64,000 nt of DNA from Caulobacteraceae bacterium (GCA_027452265.1 DAIDGR010000042.1:40640-104639); one strand, 5' to 3'. Shown: positions 38,370 to 48,141, counted from the stretch's first letter. Notes: a model not told the origin generated them from the sequence alone. Numbers and translations are program-made.

Positions 38370-38378
38370 TCATCCACA
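38370..38378 (+). promoter_or_regulatory. DnaA-box-like 9-mer upstream of gcrA
   Basis: TCATCCACA differs from the consensus TTATCCACA at one base. In Caulobacter DnaA activates gcrA, so a site in this 264-bp divergent region fits known regulation. The region also holds AT-rich stretches near 38310-38350 but no clear GANTC site close to gcrA. Confidence 0.4.
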
Positions 38379-38478
38379 GCCAACCATATCTAGTCCCCAG
38401 CTCGCGGCGGCTTCCGAGGGGAGGGCGGCGGAGTCAAGGCGCCTCGGGTGGCTTGCGCGCCGGGCGCCGAGCGCGCAC

Positions 38479-39306
38479 ATGAGCGTCATGAAGGATATGC
38501 CCGCCGACGCCGTCTCCCTGCCCCCACCGCGCGAATATCCCGGCGTGAACTGGGAGGGCGTGAAGACCCTTTATGTTCGCGAAGTGCGGCGGTTCTGGAA
38601 GGTCGGGGCTCAGACCCTCGGCGCGCCAGTGGTCACGGCCCTGCTCTACATGCTGGTCTTCGTCGTCGCCGTGCGCGGCGCCCGCCCCCCGGTTCAGGGC
38701 GTGGATTTCGCCGCCTTCGTGGCGCCTGGCCTGATCATGATGCAGATTCTCTCCAACGCCTTCGCCAACGCCTCATCGAGCCTGCTGCAGGCCAAGATGA
38801 ACGGGTTGATCTGCGACTTCCTGATGCCCCCGCTCTCACCCACCGAGCAGGTGGCGGGCTTCGCCCTGGGCGCGGCCACCCGTGGGGTGGTGGTGGGCGC
38901 CGTGACGGCCCTGGCCATCCTGCCCTTCGCGCCGCTGCACATCGTGCACCTCTGGGCCGTTCTCTATTTCGGGTTCGGCGCGGCCCTGACCATGGGGATG
39001 CTGGGCCTGATGGCGGCCATCTGGTCGGTGCGGTTCGATCACATCGCGGCGGTGAGCAATTTCGTGATCATGCCGATGACCTTCCTGTCGGGCACCTTCT
39101 ACCTGGTCTCGCGCCTGCCCGAGCCGTTCCGCTCGGCCTCGCAGTTCAACCCGTTCTTCTATCTGATCTCGGGCTTCCGCTACGGCTTTATCGGCCAGGC
39201 GGACGGCTCGCTGACGGCAGGGGTGATCTGCACCGCGGGCCTGACCGTGGCCCTGGCCGCCGTCTGCCACTGGATGTTCGCCAGCGGCTATCGCCTGAAG
39301 ACCTGA
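38479..39306 (+). CDS. ABC-2 type transporter permease
   Basis: 275-residue membrane protein with about six TM segments (first at GAPVVTALLYMLVFVVAV; last near LTAGVICTAGLTVALAAVCH). It contains the ABC-2 permease signature region FLSGTFYLVSRLPEPFR and FNPFFYLISGFRYGF, as in YadH/NodJ-like exporters. No ATPase gene is adjacent, so it must use a distant one. Divergent from gcrA; a GAGTC lies about 45 bp upstream (38431-38435). Substrate unknown. Confidence 0.87.
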   Translation: MSVMKDMPADAVSLPPPREYPGVNWEGVKTLYVREVRRFWKVGAQTLGAPVVTALLYMLVFVVAVRGARPPVQGVDFAAFVAPGLIMMQILSNAFANASSSLLQAKMNGLICDFLMPPLSPTEQVAGFALGAATRGVVVGAVTALAILPFAPLHIVHLWAVLYFGFGAALTMGMLGLMAAIWSVRFDHIAAVSNFVIMPMTFLSGTFYLVSRLPEPFRSASQFNPFFYLISGFRYGFIGQADGSLTAGVICTAGLTVALAAVCHWMFASGYRLKT

Positions 39307-39508
39307 GGCCAGGGATAGCCCTCAATCCCGGTCCGCGACGCCCTCCCTCCGGCGCGAATCGGGGGGCGAAAATCCGCGACGCCCGGCGTCGCGCGGTCGG
39401 CGCGCGCATTGACATCAAGCGTCGCCGCGCAGAGAAAGCGCCGCTTCCGGTTTTGACCGCCCGCTCCGTTGTCGGATGCGGGGAGCCCCTTGCTCTCGGA
39501 GGCGCCCC

Positions 39509-40720
39509 ATGGCTGAGCCCGCCCCACCCGTTCCCGCCGATCATCTCCTGGGCGTGTACAACCGCGCGCCCCTGGCGTTCGAGCGCGGGGAGGGCGCACG
39601 CCTCTATACGGCCAGCGGCGAGGCCTATCTCGACTGTCTGGCGGGCATCGCCACCACGGGTCTGGGCCACGCCCACCCCAAGCTGGTCGAGGCGCTGAAG
39701 ACCCAGGGCGAGAAGCTCTGGCATGTGTCCAACATCTTCCGCATCCCCGACCAGGAGCGGCTGGCCGGGCGCCTGTGCGCCGAGACCTTCGCCGACGTGG
39801 TGTTTTTCACCAATTCGGGGACGGAGGCGGTGGAGTGCGCGCTGAAAATGGCGCGGAAGTATCACTGGGCCCGGGGCGAGGCCGATCGCATCGAGGTCAT
39901 CGGGTTCGACGGCGCCTTCCACGGCCGTAGCTACGCGGCGGTCTATGCGGCCGGCAATCCCGCCTATGTCGAGGGCTTTGGCCCGCCCCTGCCAGGGTAT
40001 CGGACCCTGAAGTTCGGCGACCACGAAGCGCTCAAGGCCGCGATCGGCCCGACCACTGCGGCGGTCATTCTCGAGCCGGTGCAGGGCGAAGGTGGGGCGC
40101 GGGCCCTGCCGGAGAGCTGCCTGACCGCGCTTCGCCAACTGACGCGTGAGCATGGCGTGCTTCTGATCCTGGACGAGATTCAGTCGGGACTTGGCCGCAC
40201 CGGGCGTCTTTTCGCGCACGAGTGGGCCCATGACGCGGCTCCGGACATCATGTGCGTGGCCAAGGCCCTGGGCGGCGGCTTTCCCGTGGGGGCGTGCCTC
40301 GCCACGTCCGAGGCGGCCAGCGGCATGGGCGTGGGGGCGCACGGTTCGACCTATGGCGGCAACCCCCTGGCCATGGCGGTGGGCCTGGCGGCGGTGGAGG
40401 AGCTGACCCGGCCGGAGACGCTGGAGCACGTGCGGCGTCTGAGCGGGCTCTTCTCCCAGTCGCTTGCGGCGCTCCAGTCACGCTTTCCGGACATCATCGA
40501 AGAGGTGCGCGGCAAGGGTCTGCTGATCGGCCTCAAGCTGATCCCCTCCAATCGCGCCTTCATGGCCGCCGCTCGCGACCAGCACCTGCTGATCGCCGGA
40601 GGCGGCGACAATTGCGTGCGCCTCCTGCCGCCCCTGATCATGAGCGAGGACGAGGCGCGCGAGGCGATCGCCCGCCTGGAGGCGACCTGCGAGGCGATGC
40701 GGGCGGAGGCGGCGGCGTGA
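39509..40720 (+). CDS. argD: Acetylornithine aminotransferase
   Basis: Class-III PLP aminotransferase of 403 residues. [18 protein letters not shown] (PLP phosphate contact), [27 protein letters not shown] (Asp) and [13 protein letters not shown] with the Schiff-base Lys are intact. Catalyses N-acetylornithine formation and possibly succinyl-DAP transamination. ATG 39509 has GGAGG at 6 nt. The stop overlaps argF (GTGA). The argD-argF-hslO order is typical of Caulobacterales. Confidence 0.95.
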   Translation: MAEPAPPVPADHLLGVYNRAPLAFERGEGARLYTASGEAYLDCLAGIATTGLGHAHPKLVEALKTQGEKLWHVSNIFRIPDQERLAGRLCAETFADVVFFTNSGTEAVECALKMARKYHWARGEADRIEVIGFDGAFHGRSYAAVYAAGNPAYVEGFGPPLPGYRTLKFGDHEALKAAIGPTTAAVILEPVQGEGGARALPESCLTALRQLTREHGVLLILDEIQSGLGRTGRLFAHEWAHDAAPDIMCVAKALGGGFPVGACLATSEAASGMGVGAHGSTYGGNPLAMAVGLAAVEELTRPETLEHVRRLSGLFSQSLAALQSRFPDIIEEVRGKGLLIGLKLIPSNRAFMAAARDQHLLIAGGGDNCVRLLPPLIMSEDEAREAIARLEATCEAMRAEAAA

Positions 40721-41661
40721 ACGGCGGTCCGGCCAGCGGGTCGCCCCGGCACTTCATCGACCTCTGGCGTCACGACGCCGCGACCCTGCGGGCCATCCTG
40801 GAGGACGCCAAGACGCGCAAGGCCGCGCGCCAGGGCTGGGGTCAGGGCCGGCCGGACCTGGACGCCCCCGCGGCGGGTCGCACCTTGGCGATGATCTTCC
40901 AGAAGAACTCCACCCGGACTCGGTTCTCGTTCGACGCGGCGATCCGCCAGCTTGGCGGGGCGAGCGTGATCGCCACCGGAAGCGACATGCAGCTTGGCCG
41001 GGGCGAGACCATCGCCGATACGGCCCGGGTGCTCTCGCGGATGGTCGATGCGGTGATGATCCGCGCCGTGGAGCACGACGATGTGGAGGTCTTCGCCGCT
41101 CACGCCGGCGTGCCGGTCATCAATGGCCTGACCAATCGGAGCCATCCCTGCCAGATCATGGCCGATCTGATGACCTATGAGGCCCATCGGGGTCCGGTGG
41201 CCGGACGGACCTTCGCCTGGATCGGCGACGGCAACAATGTCTGCGCCAGTTACATCCACGCCGCCGCGCGCTTCGACTTCAATCTGGTGGTGGCCTGCCC
41301 GGACGCCTACCGCCCCCGTCCCGAGGATCTGGCCCATGCGCCCGGCCGGGTCGAGGTGACGTCCGATCATCGCGCCGCCGCCCGGGGCGCGGACTGCATC
41401 ATCGCCGACGGCTGGGTGTCCATGGGCGACCCGGATCACGAGGCCCGGCTCGTCGCCTTCGCGCCCTATCAGGTCGACGAGGCCCTGATGGACCTGGCCG
41501 CGCCGGACGCGGTGTTTCTGCACTGTCTTCCGGCCCATCGCGGCGAGGAGGTGACCGACGGCGTGCTCGATGGGCCTCGCTCGCTGATCTGGGACGAGGC
41601 GGAAAACCGTCTGCACGCCCAGAAGGCGATCCTGGCCTGGTGTTTCGGGGCGATCGCCTGA
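40717..41661 (+). CDS. argF: Ornithine carbamoyltransferase
   Basis: 314 residues. Carbamoyl-phosphate motif [18 protein letters not shown], and the ornithine loop [11 protein letters not shown] are all present. Catalyses citrulline formation. The start is the GTG at 40717 overlapping the argD stop; the long open frame upstream of it belongs to another frame of argD. Catalytic Cys lies in FLHCLP. Co-translated with argD. Confidence 0.95.
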   Translation: MNGGPASGSPRHFIDLWRHDAATLRAILEDAKTRKAARQGWGQGRPDLDAPAAGRTLAMIFQKNSTRTRFSFDAAIRQLGGASVIATGSDMQLGRGETIADTARVLSRMVDAVMIRAVEHDDVEVFAAHAGVPVINGLTNRSHPCQIMADLMTYEAHRGPVAGRTFAWIGDGNNVCASYIHAAARFDFNLVVACPDAYRPRPEDLAHAPGRVEVTSDHRAAARGADCIIADGWVSMGDPDHEARLVAFAPYQVDEALMDLAAPDAVFLHCLPAHRGEEVTDGVLDGPRSLIWDEAENRLHAQKAILAWCFGAIA

Positions 41662-41697
41662 GGCTACGGCCCTGGCGAGGGACCGGACACGGCCTAT

Positions 41698-42600
41698 ATG
41701 GGCGAGATGCCTTCCGCCGATGATCTCGTCGCCGCCTTCCAGCTGGACCAGGCGCCCGTCACCGGCCGCATCGTGCGGCTCGGCCCCGCCATCCATGAAG
41801 TCCTGACCCGGCACGCCTATCCGGCGCCCGTGGCCAATCTTCTGGGCGAGGCCTGCGTGCTGGCCGCCCTGGTTGGCTCCAGCCTGAAGATGGAGGGCCG
41901 CCTGATCGTCCAGGCCCAGGGCTCGGGTCCGGTCGCTTATGTGGTGGCTGATTACGACACGGCCGGCGGCCTGCGGGGCTATTGCCGGTTCGACGCCGAG
42001 CGGGTGGCGAGCGTCAGCGGGGGCCTCGCCTGGCCCGGCGCCCGGACCCTGCTGGGCGATGGGGTGTTCATCATGACCCTGGACCAGGGGCCGCCGCTCG
42101 GCCGCCACCAGGGCGTCACCGCCATCGAAGGCGAAACCCTCGCCCTGTGCGCCGAGAGCTATTTCGCCCAGTCCGAGCAGCTTCCGACCCGGGTGCGTCT
42201 CGCGGTGGGCGAGACCCTGGACGCCGCCGGCTCCACGACCTGGCGCGCCGGCGGGCTCCTGATCCAGGCCCTGGCCGGCGACGAGGTCCGCGCCGCCGAT
42301 CCGGACGGCTGGCGCCGGGCCGAAGCCCTGTTCGCCACCCTGGGGGAGGACGAGCTGATCGATCCCGACACGCCCGCCGACCGCCTGCTCTATCGCCTGT
42401 TCCATGAGGACGGGGTTCGCCTGCACACCCCCCGACCCTTGAGCGCGGTCTGCCGCTGCTCCGAGGCGCGAATCCTCGACATGCTGCGCACCTTCTCGGC
42501 GGACGAACGGTCCCAGATGGTCGAGCCCGACGGCCAGATCCGGGTGACCTGCGAGTACTGCTCGCGCGTCTATCTCCTGGCGCCCGAAGGGGTCGGCTGA
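41698..42600 (+). CDS. hslO: Redox-regulated chaperone Hsp33
   Basis: 300-residue holdase chaperone activated by oxidation. The C-terminal zinc switch has Cys252-x-Cys254 and Cys285-xx-Cys288 (CRC ... CEYC), with EARILDMLRTF between. The N-domain contains GPVAYVVADYDTAGGLRGY. It follows argF by 36 bp and is probably in the same transcript. Ends just before the metZ-side tandem repeat. Confidence 0.93.
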   Translation: MGEMPSADDLVAAFQLDQAPVTGRIVRLGPAIHEVLTRHAYPAPVANLLGEACVLAALVGSSLKMEGRLIVQAQGSGPVAYVVADYDTAGGLRGYCRFDAERVASVSGGLAWPGARTLLGDGVFIMTLDQGPPLGRHQGVTAIEGETLALCAESYFAQSEQLPTRVRLAVGETLDAAGSTTWRAGGLLIQALAGDEVRAADPDGWRRAEALFATLGEDELIDPDTPADRLLYRLFHEDGVRLHTPRPLSAVCRCSEARILDMLRTFSADERSQMVEPDGQIRVTCEYCSRVYLLAPEGVG

Positions 42601-42613
42601 CCGGCCAGGAGAT

Positions 42614-42669
42614 GTTCCTCAGCCCGCGTTCCTCAGCCCGCGTTCCTTAGGCGGCGTTCCTCAGGCGGC
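42614..42669 (-). repeat. 14-bp tandem repeat with stop codons at the metZ 3' end (4 copies)
   Basis: Four units of 14 bp start at 42614, 42628, 42642 and 42656. On the minus strand each contains TGAGGAAC (one has TAAGGAAC); the metZ stop (42661-42663) is in the last plus-strand copy. With 14-bp spacing the stops occupy all three frames beyond metZ. Confidence 0.95.
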
Positions 42670-43845
42670 GTCGAGCGCGCGGGTCAGGTCCCGGGCGAGG
42701 TCCACGGGGGACTCCAGGCCCACGGACACGCGGATCCACCCCTCGGTCAGGCCGATCTCCTGGCGCTGCTCGGGGGTCATGGCCCGGTGGGTGGTGGTGG
42801 CCGGGTGCGTGGCCATGCTCTTGGCGTCGCCCAGATTGTTGGAGATATCGATCAGCTGCAGAGCGTTGAGGACGCGGAACGCGGCCGCCTGATCGCCAAG
42901 GTCCATGGCCAGCAAGGTTCCTCCGCCCGACATCTGCCGCCGGGCGATGGCCGCCTGGGGATGATCGGCGCGGGTGGGATAGCGGCAGGCGCGAACCTTG
43001 GGATGGTCGGCGGCGAGGTCGGCCAGATGGGCCGCGGTCTCGCTCTGGCGGCGCACGCGCAGGTCGAGCGTCTCCAGGCCCTTGAGCAGAACCCAGGCGT
43101 TGAACGGCGACAGGGCCGGGCCGGTGTGGCGGAAGAGGTCGCGATAGGCCTCCTCGAACAGCGCCTCCTCACAGAGAAGGGCGCCGCCCATGACCCGGCC
43201 CTGGCCGTCGATGTGCTTGGTCGCGGAATAGACCACCACGTCCGCGCCAAGCTTCAGCGGCGACTGGAAGATCGGCGTGGCGAAGACATTGTCCACCACC
43301 ACCCGTGCGCCGACCTCGTGCGCGATCTTTACGATGGCGGCGATGTCGCAGATTTCCAGAAGGGGGTTGGCCGGGCTCTCCACCAGCACCATGCGGGTAT
43401 TGGGCCGCATCGCCGCGCGCCAGGCCTCGAGGTCGCTGGCGTCGACGAAGGTGGTGTCGACGCCAAACCGGGGCGCCCAGTTGGAGAGCAGCCAGCGGCA
43501 CGATCCAAACAGGGCCCGGCCCGCCACCACGTGATCGCCCGCCCGCAAAAGGCCCAGCATGGAGAGGTAAACCGCGGCCATGCCCGAGGCCGTGGCGCGG
43601 CAGACCGGCGCGCCCTCCAGGAGGGCCAGGCGATCCTCGAACATCTTCACCGTCGGACTGCCATAGCGGGCATAGACAAAGCCGGGAGCTGCGCCGCTGA
43701 AGCGGGCGTCCGCCTCCTCAGGGCTGTCATAGACAAAGCTCTGGGTGAGGAAGAGCGCCTCGGACATCTCGCCGTGGTCGGTGCGGGCGAGGCCGCCGCG
43801 CACCAGGCGCGTGGCGATGTCCCAGTCGTTCGGGTCTTCGGACAT
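42661..43845 (-). CDS. metZ: O-succinylhomoserine sulfhydrylase
   Basis: PLP enzyme of the Cys/Met metabolism family, 394 residues. ATSGMAAVYLSML, VESPANPLLEI and VVYSATKHIDGQGRVMGG with the PLP Lys, and GLESPVDLARDL at the C-terminus match MetZ. Converts O-succinylhomoserine plus sulfide to homocysteine. ATG 43845 gives the canonical MSEDPNDWDIATRLVRGG start. Upstream leader was checked for a SAM-II riboswitch and shows none. Confidence 0.92.
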   Translation of the reverse strand: MSEDPNDWDIATRLVRGGLARTDHGEMSEALFLTQSFVYDSPEEADARFSGAAPGFVYARYGSPTVKMFEDRLALLEGAPVCRATASGMAAVYLSMLGLLRAGDHVVAGRALFGSCRWLLSNWAPRFGVDTTFVDASDLEAWRAAMRPNTRMVLVESPANPLLEICDIAAIVKIAHEVGARVVVDNVFATPIFQSPLKLGADVVVYSATKHIDGQGRVMGGALLCEEALFEEAYRDLFRHTGPALSPFNAWVLLKGLETLDLRVRRQSETAAHLADLAADHPKVRACRYPTRADHPQAAIARRQMSGGGTLLAMDLGDQAAAFRVLNALQLIDISNNLGDAKSMATHPATTTHRAMTPEQRQEIGLTEGWIRVSVGLESPVDLARDLTRALDAA

Positions 43846-44003
43846 GGATCGGTCCTGCAGAGAAGGAGGAGGGGAATTAAACGGCGCGGAACAGGCGGAT
43901 CGGGCGGGGGCGGCATAGGAGGCGCCCGGGCCGTCGGGGTCAAGACGAGGGCGGGCCCCTCGCCCCCCTTGCCAGGGCCCCAAGCTTCGCTCATGCCAGG
44001 GAC

Positions 44004-45050
44004 ATGGCCCGCGCCTCCCCCGGCAGCTTCAACCTCTCCGATTCGGTCCTGCCCTGCCAGGATATCGAGGCGCTTGTGGCGGCCGGAGCCATCGCCGCGC
44101 CCGGCGGCGTCTCCGGCGATCAGGTGCAGCCCGCCAGTCTCGATCTGCGCCTGGGCCCCCGGGCCTGGCGGGTGCGGGCCTCGTTCCTGCCAAGGCCCGG
44201 CGTCAAGGTCGCGGACCGGCTGGCGCCCCTGGCCATGCACGAGATCGACCTGGCGCGCGGTGCGGTGCTGGAGCGGGGCTGCGTCTACATCGCCGAACTC
44301 GCCGAGCGGCTGAGCCTGCCCCCCGGCATCGCCGCCCGCGCCAATCCTAAAAGCTCGACCGGCCGGGTCGACCTGTTCGTCCGTCTGCTGACCGATGGCC
44401 AGGGCGCCTTCGACGATGTCGCCGAGGGGTATGACGGCCCGCTCTATGTCGAGATCGCGCCTCAGACCTTCTCCGTCCTGGTTCGCGCGGGCACCCGCCT
44501 CAACCAGCTTCGCCTGAAGTCCGGGCGCCCGCCCCGCCTATCGCATGAGAGCGTCGGGGTCGACCTGACGGGGGTCGTGTGCGGGTTTCGCGCCCGCCGC
44601 CATGCCGGGGTGATCGACATGGACCTGGAGGGCGGCCATGACCCCCTCGACTTCTTCGAGCCCCTGACCTCTCGCAAGGGCGCCCTTCTGCTGGATCCGG
44701 GCGAGTTCTACATCCTCTGCTCCAAGGAGACCGTGGCGATCCCCGTGGATCAGGCCGCGGAGATGACGCCGATCGACCCGGCGGTGGGCGAGTTCCGCGT
44801 CCACTATGCCGGCTTCTTCGATCCTGGATTTGGTCTCGCCGAGACCCATGGCGAGGGCTCGCGCGGGGTCCTGGAGGTGCGCAGCCGCGAAATCCCGTTC
44901 CTGCTCGAGGACGGCCAGACCGTGGCGCGGCTGGTGTTCGAGCCTCTGAGCGAGCGCCCCCGCCGGCTCTATGGCGCCGCCGGCTCGCACTATCAGAGCC
45001 AGGGCCTGGCCCTCTCCAAGCATTTCCGACCCCTGAAGTCAGGATTGTGA
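44004..45050 (+). CDS. dcd: 2'-deoxycytidine 5'-triphosphate deaminase, tandem-domain form
   Basis: 348 residues, about twice the length of a normal Dcd (about 190), with two dUTPase-like beta-domains: the first containing AARANPKSSTGRVDLFVRLLTD, the second containing YAGFFDPGFGLAE and VLEVRSREIPFLLEDGQ. The PKSSTGR motif binds the nucleotide. Alphaproteobacteria have this long form. It produces dUTP for thymidylate synthesis. Divergent from metZ with a 158-bp promoter region. Confidence 0.88.
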   Translation: MARASPGSFNLSDSVLPCQDIEALVAAGAIAAPGGVSGDQVQPASLDLRLGPRAWRVRASFLPRPGVKVADRLAPLAMHEIDLARGAVLERGCVYIAELAERLSLPPGIAARANPKSSTGRVDLFVRLLTDGQGAFDDVAEGYDGPLYVEIAPQTFSVLVRAGTRLNQLRLKSGRPPRLSHESVGVDLTGVVCGFRARRHAGVIDMDLEGGHDPLDFFEPLTSRKGALLLDPGEFYILCSKETVAIPVDQAAEMTPIDPAVGEFRVHYAGFFDPGFGLAETHGEGSRGVLEVRSREIPFLLEDGQTVARLVFEPLSERPRRLYGAAGSHYQSQGLALSKHFRPLKSGL

Positions 45051-45112
45051 TATTCTGTTAATCAAACCGGTCTTAAGCCGGGGACGTCGCAAACGGGCGG
45101 GATTGATCGGAT

Positions 45113-45739
45113 ATGGGTCAGGCGCGAGGCAAGACAGCCCCTCAGGGCCAGGGCGCCACGGGCGTCCGCGTCGATGGTCGCCGCCTGAGGACCCAGGAAA
45201 GCCGTCGCCGCGTGGTCGCCGCCCTGCTGCAGTGCGTGCGCGAGGGGGACTACGACCCCAGCGCCGAGGCGGTGGCCCTGCGCGCCGGAGTGGGCCTTCG
45301 GACCGTGTTCCGTCTGTTCAAGGACAAGGACGGACTGATGCGCCAGATGAGCGAGACGGTCTATGCCGAGCTCTCCAGCGTCACCAACGCTCCGTTCAAG
45401 GGCGACACCTGGCGCGAGCGTCTGGACGACCTGATCCGTCGCCGGGTGACGGCCTTCGAACAGGTCATGTCCTATCGCCGCGCGGCGCTCGCCCACGTGC
45501 ACCACTCGCCGGTGGTGCAGCTCAACAACCGCCTGCTTCAGGCGGGGCAGCGCGAGGGTCTGGTGGCTGTCCTGCCCGAGAGAGTCGTCGCGCAGACGGA
45601 AATCGTCGACGCGCTCGACCTCGCCCTGTGCATCGATTCCTGGATCCATCTGCGTATGGACCGGGGCATCAAGCCGGCCCAGGCCAAGGCGGTGGTCAAG
45701 CGGCTGGCCGACGCCCTGCTGGCGGGGGAGCCGGACTGA
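45113..45739 (+). CDS. TetR-family transcriptional regulator
   Basis: 208 residues. N-terminal TetR helix-turn-helix (about 35-70: ESRRRVVAALLQ then DYDPSAEAVALRAGVGLRTV and FRLFKDKDGLMRQM). The C-terminal helical ligand domain is divergent. It may control the leftward sulfatase gene, whose 3' end faces it, or an unlinked target; the operator is unknown. Nothing else is seen in the 134-bp interval to the sulfatase. Confidence 0.85.
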   Translation: MGQARGKTAPQGQGATGVRVDGRRLRTQESRRRVVAALLQCVREGDYDPSAEAVALRAGVGLRTVFRLFKDKDGLMRQMSETVYAELSSVTNAPFKGDTWRERLDDLIRRRVTAFEQVMSYRRAALAHVHHSPVVQLNNRLLQAGQREGLVAVLPERVVAQTEIVDALDLALCIDSWIHLRMDRGIKPAQAKAVVKRLADALLAGEPD

Positions 45740-45873
45740 GGCGCGTGGTGTTTGGACGGAACCCACCCTGCGCGTCGCAACGCGCTTAAGGGCCTTAGAC
45801 CAGAGCGCGATTGAGCGCGTTCGCGCGCTCCACGAAAACGCATGATGAGCTTAGGGCGCGTCCCGGCGAGGCC

Positions 45874-48141
45874 CTATTGCCGCGACTCCGCGGCCTTGAC
45901 CTCGGCGCGATCCGCCTCCGCGGCCAGGGGCGCGAAGGGGACTTCAGGCAGGTCGAAGGTCACCCGCGAAATGACGCCGGGATAGATGAACGGCGGGGTG
46001 TAGGCCGAGGACACCGGACGCGGGCTGCGACCGATATCCATGCCCAGGCTGGAAATGATGAACAGCATGCGCGGAATGGTCCCGGTGGCCGCTGGCGCGT
46101 CATCCACGCTGAGGCTGACAAGGCCGGTGCTGTCGTCGCGCCGGGTGACCTCAAGCCGGATGTGCTTCGCCCCCGCCGGCAAGGGCGTGGCGACCACGGT
46201 GTGGTCGTGAAAGGCGTTGTAGTCGAACACGCACGCGCCATCCTTGACGTAGATGACAAAGCCGCTGTTGAGGCTGCCGCGCGAGACGAGCGCCCCTTCC
46301 GCCCCTGCCGGGTGATCGAGGTCGATGGTCGTGGTCCAGCCGCGAAACACCGAGGGACAGGCGTCGGAGATCAGGTGCGAGATCGGCGGCAGGTAGACAA
46401 AGCGCCGGCGTGAGGTGGGCATGCCAGGCCGGCGCGAGGCGCGGAACAACTCGAACATGCCCCGATCGTCCAGAGGCGCGACGCCGTAGGTCTCGGCCTC
46501 CGCCCACCAGAGGTCGATCATCGCCTTGAGCCGCTCGGGCTCGGTCTCGGCGAGGTCGTGGCACTCGGACATGTCGGCGTCGAGGCAATAGAGCTCCCAG
46601 CGGTCGTCCTCGAAGGGAACGCCAGACCCGTGGTGCGTGACGGCCTTCCATCCGTCCTTCCAGATGCCGCGATGGCCGAGCATCTCGAAATACTGGGTGT
46701 CCCGGGCGCGGGGCGCGGCCGGGTCGGCGAGGGTGGGGAGAAGACTGGCCCCGTGCAGCGGAATCTGCGGCACGCCGCCGACCTCGGCGGGCATGGCGAT
46801 CCCGGCGGCCTCCAGAATGGTCGGGGTCACATCGACCGCATGGCAGAACTGGTGGCGGATGGCGCCTGGGTCCTTCACCCTGGCCGGCCATCGCATGATC
46901 AGCGGATCGCGCACGCCCCCGCCATGGGTGTTCTGCTTGTACCATTTGAGCGGTGTGTTGCCGGCCTGGGCCCAGCCCCAGGGGATGTTGCTGTGGCTGT
47001 CGGGGCCGCCGATGTCGTCGAGCCGGGTCAGGGCCGCGCCCAGATCCTCGGACATCATGTTGAAGTATTTCATCTCGTCCATCACGCCGTGCGGCCCGCC
47101 TTCCTGGCTGGCGCCGTTGTCCGAGCACAGGATGACCAGGGTGTCGTCGAGCACGCGGGTCTGGCGCAGGAACTCGATCAGACGGCCGATCTGGGCGTCG
47201 GTATGGTCGAGCATGGCCGCGAACGCCTCCTGCAGGCGGGCGGCGAAGCGCTTCTCGTCGTCGGTGAGGCTGTCCCAGGGCTCGACGCCGGGGTTGCGCG
47301 GCGCGAGTTGGGTGTCAGGCGGGACCACGCCCATGGCCTTCTGGCGAGCGAACCAGTCCGCCCGGGCCTCATCCCAGCCGCCGTCGAAGCGGCCGCGATA
47401 CTTGTCCCTCCAGGCCTTGGGCGCCTGGTGCGGGGCGTGGGTGGCGCCAAAGGCGAGATAGAGAAAGAAGGGCTTTTCCGGCGTCAGCGAGATCTGGTCG
47501 CGCAGCCAGCCGATCGACTGGTCCACCAGATCCTCGGACACATGGTAGCCCTCTTCCGGCGTGCGCGGCGGGTCGATGAAGCGGTTGTCCCGGGTCAGCT
47601 CGGGATAGAACTGGTCGGTCTCGCCCTGGAGAAAGCCATAATAGCCGTCAAACCCTTTGCGCAGGGGCCAGTTGTGGAACGGTCCGGCGGCCGTGGCTTC
47701 GGCCATGGGGCAAAGATGCCACTTGCCGGCGGCGAAGGTGGCGAAGCCGTGCTGACGCAGGATCTCCGCCACGGTGGCGGCGCGCGGCGAGATCGAGCCG
47801 CGGGTATTGGGATAGCCGGTATCCATGTTGGAAATGGCCCGCACTCCCACCGCATGGTGATTGCGCCCGGTCAGCAGGCACGCCCGGGAGGAAGAGCAAA
47901 GGGCGGTGGTGTGAAAGCCCGCGAACCGCAGGCCCTCGCGGGCCAGAGCGTCGATGTTCGGCGTCTCGATGGTCGAGCCATAACAGCCCAGATGCGAAAA
48001 CCCGGTATCGTCGAGGGTGATCAGGACGACATTGGGCGCGCCCTTGGGAGCGCGAAGATCGGGCCAGGCGGGCTCCGATTGCGGGATGGTGCGGCCGATC
48101 CGACCGGCGAAATCGGGCTCGGCGGGGTGCGACAGGGCCAT
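45874..48141 (-). CDS. Arylsulfatase-type sulfatase with atypical CSSSR active-site motif
   Basis: 755-residue sulfatase. N-terminal Mg/Ca site NVVLITLDDTGFSHLGCYG (Asp44, Asp45); the sulfatase signature is TALCSSSRACLLTGRN (Cys82 to Arg86). The usual C-x-P/A-x-R substrate for the formylglycine-generating enzyme has Ser in the third position here. Further blocks: AGKWHL, FATHAPHQAP-like AFGATHAPH, LVILCSDNGA and WKDGWKAVTHHG. A C-terminal beta-sandwich (about residues 590-740) follows. No signal peptide is apparent. ATG 48141 follows GGGAGG. Substrate unknown. Confidence 0.88.
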   Translation of the reverse strand: MALSHPAEPDFAGRIGRTIPQSEPAWPDLRAPKGAPNVVLITLDDTGFSHLGCYGSTIETPNIDALAREGLRFAGFHTTALCSSSRACLLTGRNHHAVGVRAISNMDTGYPNTRGSISPRAATVAEILRQHGFATFAAGKWHLCPMAEATAAGPFHNWPLRKGFDGYYGFLQGETDQFYPELTRDNRFIDPPRTPEEGYHVSEDLVDQSIGWLRDQISLTPEKPFFLYLAFGATHAPHQAPKAWRDKYRGRFDGGWDEARADWFARQKAMGVVPPDTQLAPRNPGVEPWDSLTDDEKRFAARLQEAFAAMLDHTDAQIGRLIEFLRQTRVLDDTLVILCSDNGASQEGGPHGVMDEMKYFNMMSEDLGAALTRLDDIGGPDSHSNIPWGWAQAGNTPLKWYKQNTHGGGVRDPLIMRWPARVKDPGAIRHQFCHAVDVTPTILEAAGIAMPAEVGGVPQIPLHGASLLPTLADPAAPRARDTQYFEMLGHRGIWKDGWKAVTHHGSGVPFEDDRWELYCLDADMSECHDLAETEPERLKAMIDLWWAEAETYGVAPLDDRGMFELFRASRRPGMPTSRRRFVYLPPISHLISDACPSVFRGWTTTIDLDHPAGAEGALVSRGSLNSGFVIYVKDGACVFDYNAFHDHTVVATPLPAGAKHIRLEVTRRDDSTGLVSLSVDDAPAATGTIPRMLFIISSLGMDIGRSPRPVSSAYTPPFIYPGVISRVTFDLPEVPFAPLAAEADRAEVKAAESRQ

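Noticed and set aside
40351..42426. 691-codon minus-strand frame across argD, argF and hslO
   Set aside because: Antisense to three housekeeping genes with intact motifs.
43846..44003. SAM-II or other SAM riboswitch upstream of metZ
   Set aside because: The leader shows no pseudoknot-forming conserved blocks; it is a short pyrimidine-rich stretch only.
45055..45076. CtrA-type TTAA...TTAA site before the TetR gene
   Set aside because: The two TTAA sequences are separated by 11 bp rather than the 7 bp of a CtrA box.
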